Shown here: positions 15,502 to 24,196 of the stretch, piece by piece
Layout: each line of letters starts with the position of its first letter
How positions within the stretch are numbered: position 1 is the first letter of the stretch
From: an uncultured Faecalibacterium sp.
GTDB lineage: Bacteria > Bacillota > Clostridia > Oscillospirales > Ruminococcaceae
DNA: 38,925 nt
Assembly (NCBI GenBank): GCA_900765105.1
Contig: CAAFQM010000330.1
Location: forward strand, 1-38,925
Direction of reading: 5' to 3'
The notes under the pieces: model-generated
The model's input: the letters and a program-made list of their open reading frames with translations, nothing else
Databases searched by the model: none
What the model was told of the DNA's origin: nothing
Translations under genes and position numbers: made by a program

Positions 15502-17667
15502 ATGAAGAGAACAATTCCTAAGCTGTTGACGCTGGTATGCCTTTTAGTAGCAATCATGGGTCTGTCCATCGTGACCGCCCACGCAGCCACGGTCACAGGC
15601 ACGATCAGCGGCGGTAACGAGTACCGCTACCATGAGGACAAAACGCCCGTGCCGCAGTGGGGCGCGTTTACCAGCACAAAGCTGAAATACTTTACCAGAG
15701 ATGATACGGGCGTAACGGTGCCTGCCTATTGCATGGAGCCGTCCGTTCGCTCTGCCGGCGGCGATCTGAGCTACTCCTCCACCAGTTGGAGCAGCCTGAG
15801 CTGGAATCAGCGGTACGCTGTGACGCTGGCACTCTCCTATGGCTACGGCGGCAACTATGATTTTTATGGCATCCATCCCGACTGCGCGCAGCTGGCGACA
15901 CAGGCGGTGATTTGGGAGTTCGTGTGCGGCTACCGCGGCACGACCTATCCCTACACCCTGTATGATACCACCTGCGCCAACCTGTTCCACTACGCCGGCG
16001 ACGGCGTGCAGGAGGCGTATGACATCCTTATTGACCGCATCATGGGTCATGGCGTGATCCCCAGCTTTGCTGTGAAGTACCGCAATCAGCTTTCGGACGC
16101 CAACGCCATTACGCTGACATGGGACGGCAGTCAGTATGTGGGTACAGCCACCGATACCAATGGTGTGCTGTCGCAGTACTATTTTCGGACCAATATCAGT
16201 GGCGTAACCGTCAGCCAGCGGCGTAATGTACTGACCGTGACGGCCACAAAGGACGCTGCAGCGAAGCTGAACGGTTATATCAGCAGCGACTACGGCTACG
16301 CACTGGATGTGGAGGGCACGGAGGCTGTGCTGTTAGAACCCAGCAACGGCAGCAACTACCAGGCGTGTGCGGCATTGACTTCGCTGCCCGACCCTGTGTG
16401 GGCGTACATTCATTTTAAGGTCAAAATTGTGGAGGAGAAAGGCAGCCTGACCATCAATAAGGTGGACGCGGAAACCGGCAAGGCACTGGCAGGCGTGACC
16501 TATCGGCTATTTGATGCCAATGGTAAAAAGGTGGCTGACATGACCACCGGTGCAGACGGTAAGGCAGTGTTCAAGGATCTTCCACAGGGCAAGTATAGCT
16601 ATCAGGAGATCAGCGCGCCCAGCGGCTATGTGGTGGACAACACCAAGTATCAGATCACCATTACGGCGACCGCGCTGAACATTACACAAAAGAGAACCAA
16701 CACGCCTGCCAAGGCCAGTATTGAGATCGTCAAGGTGGACGCTGATAACAAGGCACCGCTGCAAGGTGCGGGCTTCCGCCTATACGATACTTCCGGCAAG
16801 CAGGTCGCGGAGGGCTATACGGATGCCAACGGCAAGCTGACCTTCTCCAACCTGCGGTTGGGCAGCTATACCTACAAGGAATTCAAAGCACCGGACGGAT
16901 ATGTTTTGGATACCACGGCGTACTCCGCTGTGCTGAACCAAAACGGGCAGGTGCTGAAGGTCACTCGCGAGAATATGCCAGTCAAAGGCAGTATTGAGGT
17001 CTTGAAGGTGGACGCAGAAACCAAGCAGCCGCTGGCAGGCGTGGTGTATCGTCTTTTCGACGCCGATGGCAATAAGATCGTGGATGGCACGACCGATGTC
17101 ACCGGCAAGGTGACATTCTCCGGCCTGCGACTTGGCAAATACTTCTATCAGGAGATCAGCACCGTGGACGGCTATGTGCTGGACGAGACCAAATACGATT
17201 TCAGCCTGACCACAGCAAACCTCAATATCAAGGTCACACGCGAGAACGTACTCGCCAAGGGCAGCATCACCGTCCGCAAGGTGGACGTGACGGGCAGCCC
17301 TCTTGCCGGTGCGGAGCTGATGCTGGAGACTTCCGCAGATGGCAAGACTTGGTCGGAGGTGGGCAGAGTGACCACTGACAAAACCAGCATTGCCAAGTGG
17401 AGCGACCTAAAAACCGGTGCACAGTACCGTGTGACGGAGACCAAGGCCCCAGCAGGCTACACGCTGCTGACCGAGCCACTGTTCACGGGAACGCTGGACA
17501 GCAATAACCGAGATATTACCATCACCGCCTGCAACAATGCGGGATTCGTCCTGCCCTTCACGGGCGGCACGGGATTCACAACCTATTTCCTGTTTGCGGC
17601 ACTCGCAGCATTTGTGGGTGTTTATTTTTGCGAAAAATCTGATTTTATGAAGGAGAAAACCAAATGA
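15502..17667 (+). CDS. Thioester-domain, SpaA-repeat surface adhesin (likely pilus tip)
   Basis: 721 aa from ATG 15502 (SD AGAAAGGA). Signal peptide 1-27 ends in AHA. Residues about 30-300 look like a thioester adhesin domain: YCMEP (Cys77) and ATQAVIWEF (Gln134), the Cys/Gln pair that forms an internal thioester able to bond covalently to targets. Four SpaA/Cna-B type repeats follow (about 311-395, 400-490, 493-580, 583-680), each starting with a KVD and ending in a Gly-Tyr-Val or Gly-Tyr-Thr turn, which are usually locked by isopeptide bonds. The sortase signal LPFTGG is at 684-689, with a membrane helix and a charged tail. Its stop overlaps the backbone-pilin start (ATGA). It is likely the pilus tip or a wall adhesin. 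Confidence 0.88.
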   Translation: MKRTIPKLLTLVCLLVAIMGLSIVTAHAATVTGTISGGNEYRYHEDKTPVPQWGAFTSTKLKYFTRDDTGVTVPAYCMEPSVRSAGGDLSYSSTSWSSLSWNQRYAVTLALSYGYGGNYDFYGIHPDCAQLATQAVIWEFVCGYRGTTYPYTLYDTTCANLFHYAGDGVQEAYDILIDRIMGHGVIPSFAVKYRNQLSDANAITLTWDGSQYVGTATDTNGVLSQYYFRTNISGVTVSQRRNVLTVTATKDAAAKLNGYISSDYGYALDVEGTEAVLLEPSNGSNYQACAALTSLPDPVWAYIHFKVKIVEEKGSLTINKVDAETGKALAGVTYRLFDANGKKVADMTTGADGKAVFKDLPQGKYSYQEISAPSGYVVDNTKYQITITATALNITQKRTNTPAKASIEIVKVDADNKAPLQGAGFRLYDTSGKQVAEGYTDANGKLTFSNLRLGSYTYKEFKAPDGYVLDTTAYSAVLNQNGQVLKVTRENMPVKGSIEVLKVDAETKQPLAGVVYRLFDADGNKIVDGTTDVTGKVTFSGLRLGKYFYQEISTVDGYVLDETKYDFSLTTANLNIKVTRENVLAKGSITVRKVDVTGSPLAGAELMLETSADGKTWSEVGRVTTDKTSIAKWSDLKTGAQYRVTETKAPAGYTLLTEPLFTGTLDSNNRDITITACNNAGFVLPFTGGTGFTTYFLFAALAAFVGVYFCEKSDFMKEKTK

Positions 17668-19499
17668 AAAAGATCCATCGCGTATTGGCCATGCTCTTGG
17701 CCGCTATCATGGCTCTGAGCCTCATCACCACAGCGTTCGCAGAACCTACCATCGACCCCGCAAAGAACGCCTCCCTTTCCATCTACAAGTACGACATCAC
17801 CACGGCCAACAGCGACGGCGCGTGGGATGCTGAGTCCTACGTTTCTACCGGCCTGCATGACGACACGGTTATCGACAAGCTGAGCAAATACGCCATTCAG
17901 GGCGTGGAGTTCACCTACCTCCGTGTTGCCGACATCGCCATGAACAATGAAGTGCTGGACGGTCAGCGGCAGGTGGGTGCGTTGTATGGCTTCGACAACA
18001 GTGACCGCAGCACCGCCGTGCTGTCTGCCATCGGCCTGACCAACGCAGACGCTCACAAGACTGAGAATGGCATCGACTACTTCACCAGCGATGTGCTCAA
18101 CAACAAGCTGTCCACCGCGCTGACTGCCAATGCCACCACCGTGAAAAATGCGCTGGAGGCCGCTGTCAAGAACAGCGGTGTTGCCATGACCGAAACGGAT
18201 GCCACCGGCCACGCCTCTGCTGACCAGATGGAGCAGGGGTTGTATCTCGTTGTGGAGACCAGAGTCCCTGAAAATGTCACCTCCACCTGCAATCCTTTCT
18301 TCGTATCTCTGCCCATGACCACCATCGACGGCACAGCATGGAATTACGATGTCACCTTTTACCCCAAGAACCAGACCGGCAACCCCGACCTCGAAAAGAC
18401 CGTGCGTGAGGCCAAGAACTCCACCGGCAAGAATACCGGTACTCTGACCGACATCAAGGACGGTTACGCTCATACTGCTACCGCATCCGTGGGTGATGTT
18501 GTGGACTATCAGATCATCAGCACCCTGCCCACGATTACCTCCAAGGCGTCTTCTCTCAGCGAATATACTTATGTTGATACCATGGCTAAGGGCATCAAGT
18601 ACAACAAGAACGATGTGGTCATCGAGTTCTTTAAGGACGCTGGCTGCACCGACAAGATCACTACATGGGCCGAGGATTCCGGCACATTTGCGGTGACTTA
18701 CGATGATGCCGCCAACATCATGACCATCAAGATGACCGATACCGGTCTGAGCGAGATCAATGAGGTGGCCACCGTGTATACCGACAGCGTAAAGCGCGGT
18801 TATTCCGACTGCACCATGCGTATCACCTACGCTGCCACCCTGACCGCCGATGCCAAGATGGGCGACAAGGATAATCCCAACACTGTGACCCTGACGTGGA
18901 AGCGCACCAACACGACTCACTTTGATACCCTCAAGGACTGCTGTCATGTGTATACATACGGCATCGACGTTCTCAAGCAGTTCAGCGATAACGGCGGCAA
19001 TGTGCGGAATGTAAAGTTCCGGCTGCATAACGACACCGATGATGTATTCATGATTGCCGACTTGAAGGATGGCGTGTACTACGCCAAGGGCTTTGCTGCA
19101 AAGAAAGCCGACGCTACTACGTTCGTTCCCAATAGCGGTGGTCACATCGTGGTCAAGGGGCTGGAGGATGATGCTTATTCCCTGACCGAAATTGCCACCG
19201 ACAAGGGCTATGTGCTGCTGAAGGAGGCAGTCAAGATCGTCATTACCACCAAGGAAAATGGTGCCTGCGAGAAGTGCGGCGCCAAGCTGCTGACCGCCTC
19301 CGCCACCGTCAACGGCAAGGATGTCACCATGAGCGACGGCAACGCCATTGTGCCGCTGACTGTGGTCAATAATCCCGGCTTCGATCTGCCCAAGACGGGC
19401 GGCTACGGCACTTGGATGTTCACTATCGGCGGCGTGGCACTGCTGGGTGCGGCAGCGTTTATCGTGATCCGCAGCCGCAAGCACAAGAATGAGCAGTGA
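17664..19499 (+). CDS. Major (backbone) pilin of a sortase-assembled pilus
   Basis: 611 aa. Signal peptide 1-26 (AFA/EP). A classical pilin motif WNYDVTFYPK ends at Lys235, the residue sortase uses to link subunits. An E-box-like segment YSLTEIATDKGYVLL lies in the last domain, and LPKTGG is at 575-580, with a membrane helix and basic tail. The middle has a D2-type isopeptide domain (GDVVDYQIISTLP). These four signs together define a SpaA/FimA-type backbone pilin that polymerises into a covalent fibre. It overlaps both neighbours by four bases, so stoichiometry is set by coupled translation. This is a very secure call. Confidence 0.93.
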   Translation: MKKIHRVLAMLLAAIMALSLITTAFAEPTIDPAKNASLSIYKYDITTANSDGAWDAESYVSTGLHDDTVIDKLSKYAIQGVEFTYLRVADIAMNNEVLDGQRQVGALYGFDNSDRSTAVLSAIGLTNADAHKTENGIDYFTSDVLNNKLSTALTANATTVKNALEAAVKNSGVAMTETDATGHASADQMEQGLYLVVETRVPENVTSTCNPFFVSLPMTTIDGTAWNYDVTFYPKNQTGNPDLEKTVREAKNSTGKNTGTLTDIKDGYAHTATASVGDVVDYQIISTLPTITSKASSLSEYTYVDTMAKGIKYNKNDVVIEFFKDAGCTDKITTWAEDSGTFAVTYDDAANIMTIKMTDTGLSEINEVATVYTDSVKRGYSDCTMRITYAATLTADAKMGDKDNPNTVTLTWKRTNTTHFDTLKDCCHVYTYGIDVLKQFSDNGGNVRNVKFRLHNDTDDVFMIADLKDGVYYAKGFAAKKADATTFVPNSGGHIVVKGLEDDAYSLTEIATDKGYVLLKEAVKIVITTKENGACEKCGAKLLTASATVNGKDVTMSDGNAIVPLTVVNNPGFDLPKTGGYGTWMFTIGGVALLGAAAFIVIRSRKHKNEQ

Positions 19500-20314
19500 A
19501 GCGCTGGATACTGGCGGCGGCTTGCGGTGCTGTGGCGTTGGGACTGATGCTTTACCCACTGGTGGGAGAACTCTTGAATGAAAAGTATCATTCCGATGTG
19601 GAAACCGTCTACACCGCCGCCATCAAAGACACTGACGATGCCAAGCTGACCGCCCAGCGTGAAGCCGCAGAGCAGTACAACGCCATGTTGTCCGGCGCGG
19701 CGACCATTACCGAGGGAGGGGCATCCGCCCCTCCCTTGGCCTATGCCCAGCAGCTCACGGTGGGCGGCGTCATGGCCTATGTGGACATCCCCAAAATCAA
19801 CGTGTACCTGCCCGTGCAGCATGGTACGGACGCGGACACGTTGGAACGCGCCGTGGGTCATGTAGTCGGCACATCCCTGCCGGTGGGCGGCAGCAGCACC
19901 CACGCGGTGCTGTCGGCACACAGCGGCATGGCAAGCTCCAAACTGTTTTCGGACATAGACCAGCTTGCAGAGGGCGACACGTTTTACATCCATGTGCTGG
20001 GTGAGGTGCTGGCATACAAGGTAGACGCCATCCACACGGTATTGCCCACGGACACGAGCCCGCTCCAAATTGAGGATAACAAGGATCTGGTCACACTGGT
20101 GACGTGTACGCCTTTCGGGGTCAATACCCACCGATTGCTGGTGCGAGGCCATCGTGTGCCGTATGTGCCGGAGCAGGAAGCTCCTGCCGCCGCAGAAAAA
20201 CCTGTGGCATCCTCCTGGACGCAGCATTACCTCACTGGCTTGGGTATCGGCCTTGGCGCGGTGGCGGTAATCGGTGGTGCTTACTTTTTGGTAAGGAGGG
20301 TGCGCCATGCGTAA
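19496..20314 (+). CDS. Class C (pilus) sortase
   Basis: 272 aa from GTG 19496, which overlaps the pilin stop (GTGA). N-terminal membrane helix about 3-22. The catalytic triad is visible: His142 in LSAHSG, Cys204 in LVTCTP and Arg213 in NTHRLLVRG. A C-terminal membrane helix (about 243-264) is typical of class C pilin-polymerising sortases. It would join LPKTG of one pilin to Lys235 of the next. It sits directly after its likely substrates. Confidence 0.93.
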   Translation: MKRWILAAACGAVALGLMLYPLVGELLNEKYHSDVETVYTAAIKDTDDAKLTAQREAAEQYNAMLSGAATITEGGASAPPLAYAQQLTVGGVMAYVDIPKINVYLPVQHGTDADTLERAVGHVVGTSLPVGGSSTHAVLSAHSGMASSKLFSDIDQLAEGDTFYIHVLGEVLAYKVDAIHTVLPTDTSPLQIEDNKDLVTLVTCTPFGVNTHRLLVRGHRVPYVPEQEAPAAAEKPVASSWTQHYLTGLGIGLGAVAVIGGAYFLVRRVRHA

Positions 20315-21005
20315 GACATCCCTTGTACTGGCGGTACTGTTGGCGGTGGCAGGCATCTGCGTCATGCTGTGGCCGGTGTTCTCGGGACATAGGCTGCAAG
20401 CCGATACAGACACCGCCGTGCAGAGCTTCCTCGAAGAACGAAAGCCGGAGCAGCAGTACCCCGAACTGCTGGCAGACCTGCAAGCCTACAACCAGCGCAT
20501 CTACGCCGAAAAGCAATCCGGCCTTGTTGACTTGGAAGCCTGCGAGGAGTCTGCCGCCGACCTGACCGCTTACGGTATTGAAGATGAGATCATCGGCGTG
20601 TTGGAGATACCGACTATGGAGCTGACCATGCCTGTCTATCTGGGCGCGTCCGACGCTCACCTTGCCGCAGGTGCAGCGGTGCTGGGCAGCACGTCAGCGC
20701 CCATCGGCGGGGATAACACCAACTGCGTCATCGCCGGACACCGGGGCTGGCGCGGCGCGGACTACTTCCGGCATATCGACCGCTTACAGATGGGCGATAC
20801 CGTTACGCTGACAAACTTATGGGAGACGCTGACCTACACGGTGGCCGACATTCAGATCATCCAGCCCCACGAGGTAGAGAAAATCAAAATTCAACCGAAC
20901 CGCGACCTGCTGACGCTGCTGACCTGCCATCCCTACGCCAGCGGTGGGCGGGAGAGGTATGTGGTGTACTGCGAAAAACTGCCCACCATGAGCCAATCAC
21001 GGTGA
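20307..21005 (+). CDS. Second sortase of the pilus operon
   Basis: 232 aa, overlapping the first sortase by eight bases. N-terminal membrane helix about 5-24; catalytic His145 in VIAGHRGW, Cys207 in LLTCHPY, Arg215 in SGGRERYVVY. It has no C-terminal membrane helix, unlike the first. It may add the tip protein or attach the finished pilus to the wall. A degenerate copy of its 3' end lies at 22508-22597, beyond the inserted ATPase gene, so this locus has been rearranged. Confidence 0.9.
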   Translation: MRKTSLVLAVLLAVAGICVMLWPVFSGHRLQADTDTAVQSFLEERKPEQQYPELLADLQAYNQRIYAEKQSGLVDLEACEESAADLTAYGIEDEIIGVLEIPTMELTMPVYLGASDAHLAAGAAVLGSTSAPIGGDNTNCVIAGHRGWRGADYFRHIDRLQMGDTVTLTNLWETLTYTVADIQIIQPHEVEKIKIQPNRDLLTLLTCHPYASGGRERYVVYCEKLPTMSQSR

Positions 21006-21026
21006 GCAGTTTTATTTTGAGAGGAT

Positions 21027-22328
21027 TCAGACAAGCGTGTCATCCAGCAGAAAGTCAATGACGCCAATATTGAGAATGCCGCCCTCATCATACCAACGCT
21101 TGCGAATGTCATGACGCACGATGATTTTCGGGAAGGAATCACCGGTCAGCGCGAAAGGCTTATTCTCGGTGATCGCCTTTTCCGCTGTTCCCAATGCGTA
21201 GGCAGACTGGATATAGGTCTTCTTGCCACCGGAGGTTGCAATGAAGTCGATTTCCCGCGCGACCGGCACGACCTTTCCTTTGGTATTTTTCTCGTTGCCG
21301 TAGACAATGCCGATGTCAACGGCGCATTCGCGGATCATCAACTCATTGAAAATGATGTTCTCCATGATGTGCGTCATTTCCTGCTGGCGGAAGCCGATAC
21401 GGGCATTTCTCAGTCCAATGTCCTCACAGTAGTATTTGTTGGGATAGTCAAAATAGCTCTTGCCCTTCACATCCCAGCGCTTGCATTCGGTAAAGAGGAA
21501 GGAATCCGATAAGTGATCCATATAGGCTTTCACGGTGTTCAAGGCAACGACATTTTCACCGCTACGCTTCTGCACTGTGTTGATGGCGGCAGCAACCTTC
21601 GTTGGGTTGGTCAGAGAGCCGATAGACGAACACAGCAGATCAAGAATCGCGGACAGCACATCCTCACGCTTGATCTTCTTCCGCTCTACAATGTCCTTCA
21701 GATAGACCTCAGAAAACAGTGATTTCAGATAAGCCATTTTCGCGGCATCCGTGGGACGGGACAGGATCAGCGGCATACCGCCGTAGAAGGCATAGTCCTC
21801 AAAGGCATCCTGCTTATCACCGCCTACGGCTGAATAGTATTCGGCAAAGGAAAGCGGATGCACACGGATCTCATCGCTCCGTCCCCGGAACTCAGTCAGT
21901 ATATCGGAGGACAGCATTTTGGAGTTGCTGCCGGTCACATAAATGTCCAAGTTGGACAAAGACTTCAAATCGTTGAGCGCGTCGTAGAAGGTAACCTTCT
22001 TGCCATCTGGATTGTAGGGATTCGGAACTTCGTCGGACATCTGAATCTCGTCTACAAAAAGATAATATTGGTCTGCGCTGTGTTCTACGATCTCACGGAC
22101 ATGAGCCGAAAGCTCCAGCGGATTGCGATAGCGAATATCACGGGTCAAGTCCAACTCAAAGGACAGAATATGATCTTCGGTAACACCCTTACCGAGAAGG
22201 TAACTCTTGAACAGATTGCGAAGCAGAAAGGACTTGCCGCATCTGCGGATGCCAGTGATCACCTTCACCTGACCATCCCACATGAAGGAGATGATTTTTT
22301 TCAAATAGCGATCTCGTTTTATTTCCAT
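21027..22328 (-). CDS. AAA ATPase, DUF4143 type
   Basis: 433 aa; the start (complement of 22328) has GGAGG seven bases upstream. P-loop TGIRRCGKSFLL (about 25-36) and Walker B YYLFVDEIQM are clear. The C-terminal half matches the DUF4143 pattern of lone AAA ATPases (DIDFIATSGGKK-like nuclease-fold segment, REIDFIA). These are common single genes of unknown role in Clostridia, sometimes suspected in defence or regulation. It has its own sigma-A type promoter and lies opposite to the pilus operon, between an intact sortase gene and a sortase remnant, so it appears to be an insertion. Confidence 0.88.
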   Translation of the reverse strand: MEIKRDRYLKKIISFMWDGQVKVITGIRRCGKSFLLRNLFKSYLLGKGVTEDHILSFELDLTRDIRYRNPLELSAHVREIVEHSADQYYLFVDEIQMSDEVPNPYNPDGKKVTFYDALNDLKSLSNLDIYVTGSNSKMLSSDILTEFRGRSDEIRVHPLSFAEYYSAVGGDKQDAFEDYAFYGGMPLILSRPTDAAKMAYLKSLFSEVYLKDIVERKKIKREDVLSAILDLLCSSIGSLTNPTKVAAAINTVQKRSGENVVALNTVKAYMDHLSDSFLFTECKRWDVKGKSYFDYPNKYYCEDIGLRNARIGFRQQEMTHIMENIIFNELMIRECAVDIGIVYGNEKNTKGKVVPVAREIDFIATSGGKKTYIQSAYALGTAEKAITENKPFALTGDSFPKIIVRHDIRKRWYDEGGILNIGVIDFLLDDTLV

Positions 22329-22338
22329 AGCCCAACCT

Positions 22339-22380
22339 CCATTGAAAACTTGCTGGTATTATCATGCTACATTTCAATGG
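22339..22380. repeat. Inverted repeat in the ATPase leader
   Basis: CCATTGAAA (22339-22347) is repeated inverted as TTTCAATGG (22372-22380), a 9-bp stem between promoter and ribosome site. It could be an operator or an mRNA hairpin. Confidence 0.5.
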
Positions 22381-22382
22381 AT

Positions 22383-22411
22383 AGTATACGGCACCGTGAG
22401 ATAAAAATCAA
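22383..22411 (-). promoter_or_regulatory. Promoter of the DUF4143 ATPase
   Basis: On the minus strand TTGATT (22406-22411) and TATACT (22383-22388) are separated by 17 bp. The start codon is about 55 bp downstream. Confidence 0.65.
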
Positions 22412-22418
22412 TAGCCCT

Positions 22419-22456
22419 GCTGAAATGTTTCCAGATAAACCCGGTAACATTTCAGC
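22419..22456. repeat. 11-bp perfect inverted repeat upstream of the ATPase promoter
   Basis: GCTGAAATGTT (22419-22429) and AACATTTCAGC (22446-22456) are perfect inverted copies with 16 bp between. It shares the core AAATG/CATTT with the neighbouring repeat at 22339-22380. It may be the end of the inserted segment or a regulator site. Confidence 0.5.
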
Positions 22457-22507
22457 GGGCGGCGATTCAAACCACCGCTCCTGTGAGGTAAAGAAGCCTG
22501 AAAGTTG

Positions 22508-22597
22508 ACAAGAACTGCGACGCGGCTGACCTGCCACCCCCACGCCGGCGGCGGGCGGCAGCGGTTTGTGGTCTACTGTGAACGAACTGAAAATTAA
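22508..22597 (+). pseudogene. Remnant of a class C sortase 3' end
   Basis: From 22526 the frame reads LTCHPHAGGGRQRFVVYC, then ERTEN and a TAA at 22595-22597. This is the catalytic Cys/Arg end of a sortase and is very close to the end of the gene at 20307-21005 (LTCHPYASGGRERYVVYCE). Upstream of 22526 similarity continues for a few bases but out of frame, and the rest of the gene is missing. The remnant lies on the far side of the inserted ATPase gene. Confidence 0.8.
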
Positions 22598-22610
22598 GGA
22601 GAAATGCACA

Positions 22611-22706
22611 ATGAAAAAAACAATTTGTATCATTTTAGCTGCGGCAGCTGCCGTGGCAATTATCGTCTCCAGACGCCCCCGACCCCGTGGCCGCAGAGAA
22701 ATTTGA
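22611..22706 (+). CDS. Possible 31-aa membrane peptide
   Basis: ATG 22611 follows AAGGAGAAATGCACA and gives a 31-residue peptide: a short basic start, one hydrophobic stretch (ICIILAAAAAVAIIV) and an Arg-rich end. It directly follows the sortase remnant. It may be a true small membrane protein, or the signal-peptide stub of a gene lost in the same rearrangement. Confidence 0.35.
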   Translation: MKKTICIILAAAAAVAIIVSRRPRPRGRREI

Positions 22707-22719
22707 AAATTTTTTCAAA
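22702..22719. repeat. AT-rich 18-bp palindrome
   Basis: TTTGAAAATTTTTTCAAA is a near-perfect palindrome (8-bp arms around TT), about 50 bp upstream of the gene at 22773. A similar palindrome is at 38743-38756 before another regulatory gene. Possible operator. Confidence 0.4.
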
Positions 22720-22772
22720 AAGTGGCGCACTTTTGATTTCGTTTTACGGATAATGATAGTAGAGGGAATTTT

Positions 22773-23081
22773 ATGGACAAGCGTTTTTACCGATTTTTAC
22801 AGGCAACCTGCTGTAACTGGCGCAACAGCTTCTTCATTGATTGCCAGCGTTGTGACGGGTGCTCCGGTTTTCTTCTGTCTGTAAATCACAATGCCGTGCC
22901 GGCAATCATACCTGTGGCGGTATTCGAGGAACTGTCCGGTGAGACTGTGGATAAATATGATTGCGTCGGCATTATGACGCTGGAGGGATTCCAACGCTTC
23001 TACACCAGCTGGCTTGTCTGGAACGTAGAAGACCCGAAACGGTGCAGTTTATCCCAATTGTGGGAGAGCTGCCAACAATGA
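22773..23081 (+). CDS. Small Cys-rich protein of unknown function
   Basis: 102 aa; ATG after GTAGAGGGAATTTT. The N-terminus contains a Cys cluster (CCNW, DCQRCDGC within residues 13-30) that could bind a metal. The rest is a soluble alpha/beta-looking segment (IIPVAVFEELSGETVDKYDC). Not recognised. It begins the run of regulatory and DNA-handling genes and may be a small zinc-binding regulator. Confidence 0.55.
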   Translation: MDKRFYRFLQATCCNWRNSFFIDCQRCDGCSGFLLSVNHNAVPAIIPVAVFEELSGETVDKYDCVGIMTLEGFQRFYTSWLVWNVEDPKRCSLSQLWESCQQ

Positions 23082-23105
23082 ACGCACACAAGCCGAAAGA
23101 AGGAG

Positions 23106-23516
23106 GTGAACATTCTGAAAAGAGTCAATATCCATTGCCCCAACTGCGGAGCTAAGGCTACCTTGCATCCTGCCAGCTTTGTATATGGCAACAGTCGTAG
23201 TGCAGGAAGCTATCTGTATGTTTGTGACCGCTATCCCGCCTGCAACAGCTATGTGGCTGCCCATCGCGCCACACGGCAGCCCATGGGCTCTCTGGCTGAC
23301 GGGGAGCTTCGGCATAAGCGCATCCAGGCACACCGGGCATTTGACCGCCTGTGGCGGTCCGGCTTGATGACCAAGAAAGAGGCGTATCAATGGATGCAGA
23401 CAGAGTTCGGTCTGCACGAGGAACAGGCGCATATCGCACAATTCGGCGCGTACATGTGTGATCGGTTGATCTGCGCCTGCGAGAAGTTTCGTATCCACAG
23501 CGCAGAGGTCGCATAG
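23106..23516 (+). CDS. Zinc-finger protein (DUF3268 type)
   Basis: 136 aa. The first 60 residues hold a zinc ribbon: IHCPNCGAKATL, then YVCDRYPACNSYV, matching the zinc-finger-containing DUF3268 family. The C-terminal part is helical (LMTKKEAYQWMQTEFGL). The frame's first start, GTG 23106, overlaps its own GGAGG, so the true start may be ATT 23112 or CTG 23115; either changes only two or three residues. Such proteins accompany phage and element replication genes; the exact role is unknown. Confidence 0.75.
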   Translation: MNILKRVNIHCPNCGAKATLHPASFVYGNSRSAGSYLYVCDRYPACNSYVAAHRATRQPMGSLADGELRHKRIQAHRAFDRLWRSGLMTKKEAYQWMQTEFGLHEEQAHIAQFGAYMCDRLICACEKFRIHSAEVA

Positions 23517-23559
23517 AGAGCACGCCTAAAGCCACAGAGAAAGAGAGGTGAATCTGACG

Positions 23560-24177
23560 ATGAAGAATAAGGATATTGCCCTTACTGATGCCCAGCGCAG
23601 TATGGTAGAGGCGAATATGGACGTGGTACGCTGGGCCATCCGTACCAGCATTCAGGTCAATGAGCAGCGCTATGGTTTCGGCTATGACGATTTGTTTCAA
23701 GAGGGCTGCATTTGGCTTTGCAAGGCCGCAGTGACGTATGATCCGGACGGCGGCGCCAGCTTTCCCACCTATGCTCAGAGGGTCGTTGAGAACGGTCTGC
23801 GTACCTATTGCCGGCTGCAGCACAGCAAGGAGCGGCGCAGCTTTCCTGTATCGGAGATTTTTGACACGGAGGCTGACAATCACCGTGCCATGGCCTCCGG
23901 CATCCGCAGTCTTCAGGAGCAGTTGGCTGAGGTAGATGCGTTATCGCTTCTGGAAAGCGCGAAGCAGCAATACAACGGTGTCGCACGGCTGGGTATCGAG
24001 GCGATGCAGCTGAAATTTATCGGCCTGAGCAATACGGACATTGCTGCCTATTATGGGATCAAGGCCAACTATTTGGGCGCGGCCGTACATAGAGCCGCCG
24101 AGCGGCTGAGGAATAACGCGGAGTTTTTGAATAGCCTTGAATATGAGCCGTTGAAGAAAAGCTCCAAGGCTTCGTGA
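23560..24177 (+). CDS. Sigma-70-like factor
   Basis: 205 aa; start ATG 23560 chosen over GTG 23548 because AGAGAGG is just before the latter. Region 2 is evident (about 30-75: YGFGYDDLFQEGCIWLCKAA, FPTYAQRVVENGLRTYCR), and a region-4-like helix-turn-helix is at about 150-180 (GLSNTDIAAYYGIKANYLGA). It should direct RNA polymerase to element promoters, possibly the duplicated module at 722 and 14361, or act as a sigma-like DNA-binding regulator. It is the first of three sigma-like genes in the window. Confidence 0.85.
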   Translation: MKNKDIALTDAQRSMVEANMDVVRWAIRTSIQVNEQRYGFGYDDLFQEGCIWLCKAAVTYDPDGGASFPTYAQRVVENGLRTYCRLQHSKERRSFPVSEIFDTEADNHRAMASGIRSLQEQLAEVDALSLLESAKQQYNGVARLGIEAMQLKFIGLSNTDIAAYYGIKANYLGAAVHRAAERLRNNAEFLNSLEYEPLKKSSKAS

Positions 24178-24196
24178 AAAATGTGAGGTGAAATTC

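Noticed and set aside
17622..19559. 645-codon open frame on the minus strand
   Set aside because: It is the mirror of the major pilin gene, which has signal peptide, pilin motif and LPKTG on the + strand; the minus-strand product is low-complexity and has no ribosome site.
22687..22884. 65-codon frame starting at GTG 22687
   Set aside because: No ribosome site; it runs through the AT palindrome and overlaps the better-supported gene at 22773.
23078..23155. 25-codon ORF overlapping the end of the 22773 gene (ATGA)
   Set aside because: It ends inside the zinc-finger gene in another frame; it may help translational coupling but shows no protein-like character.
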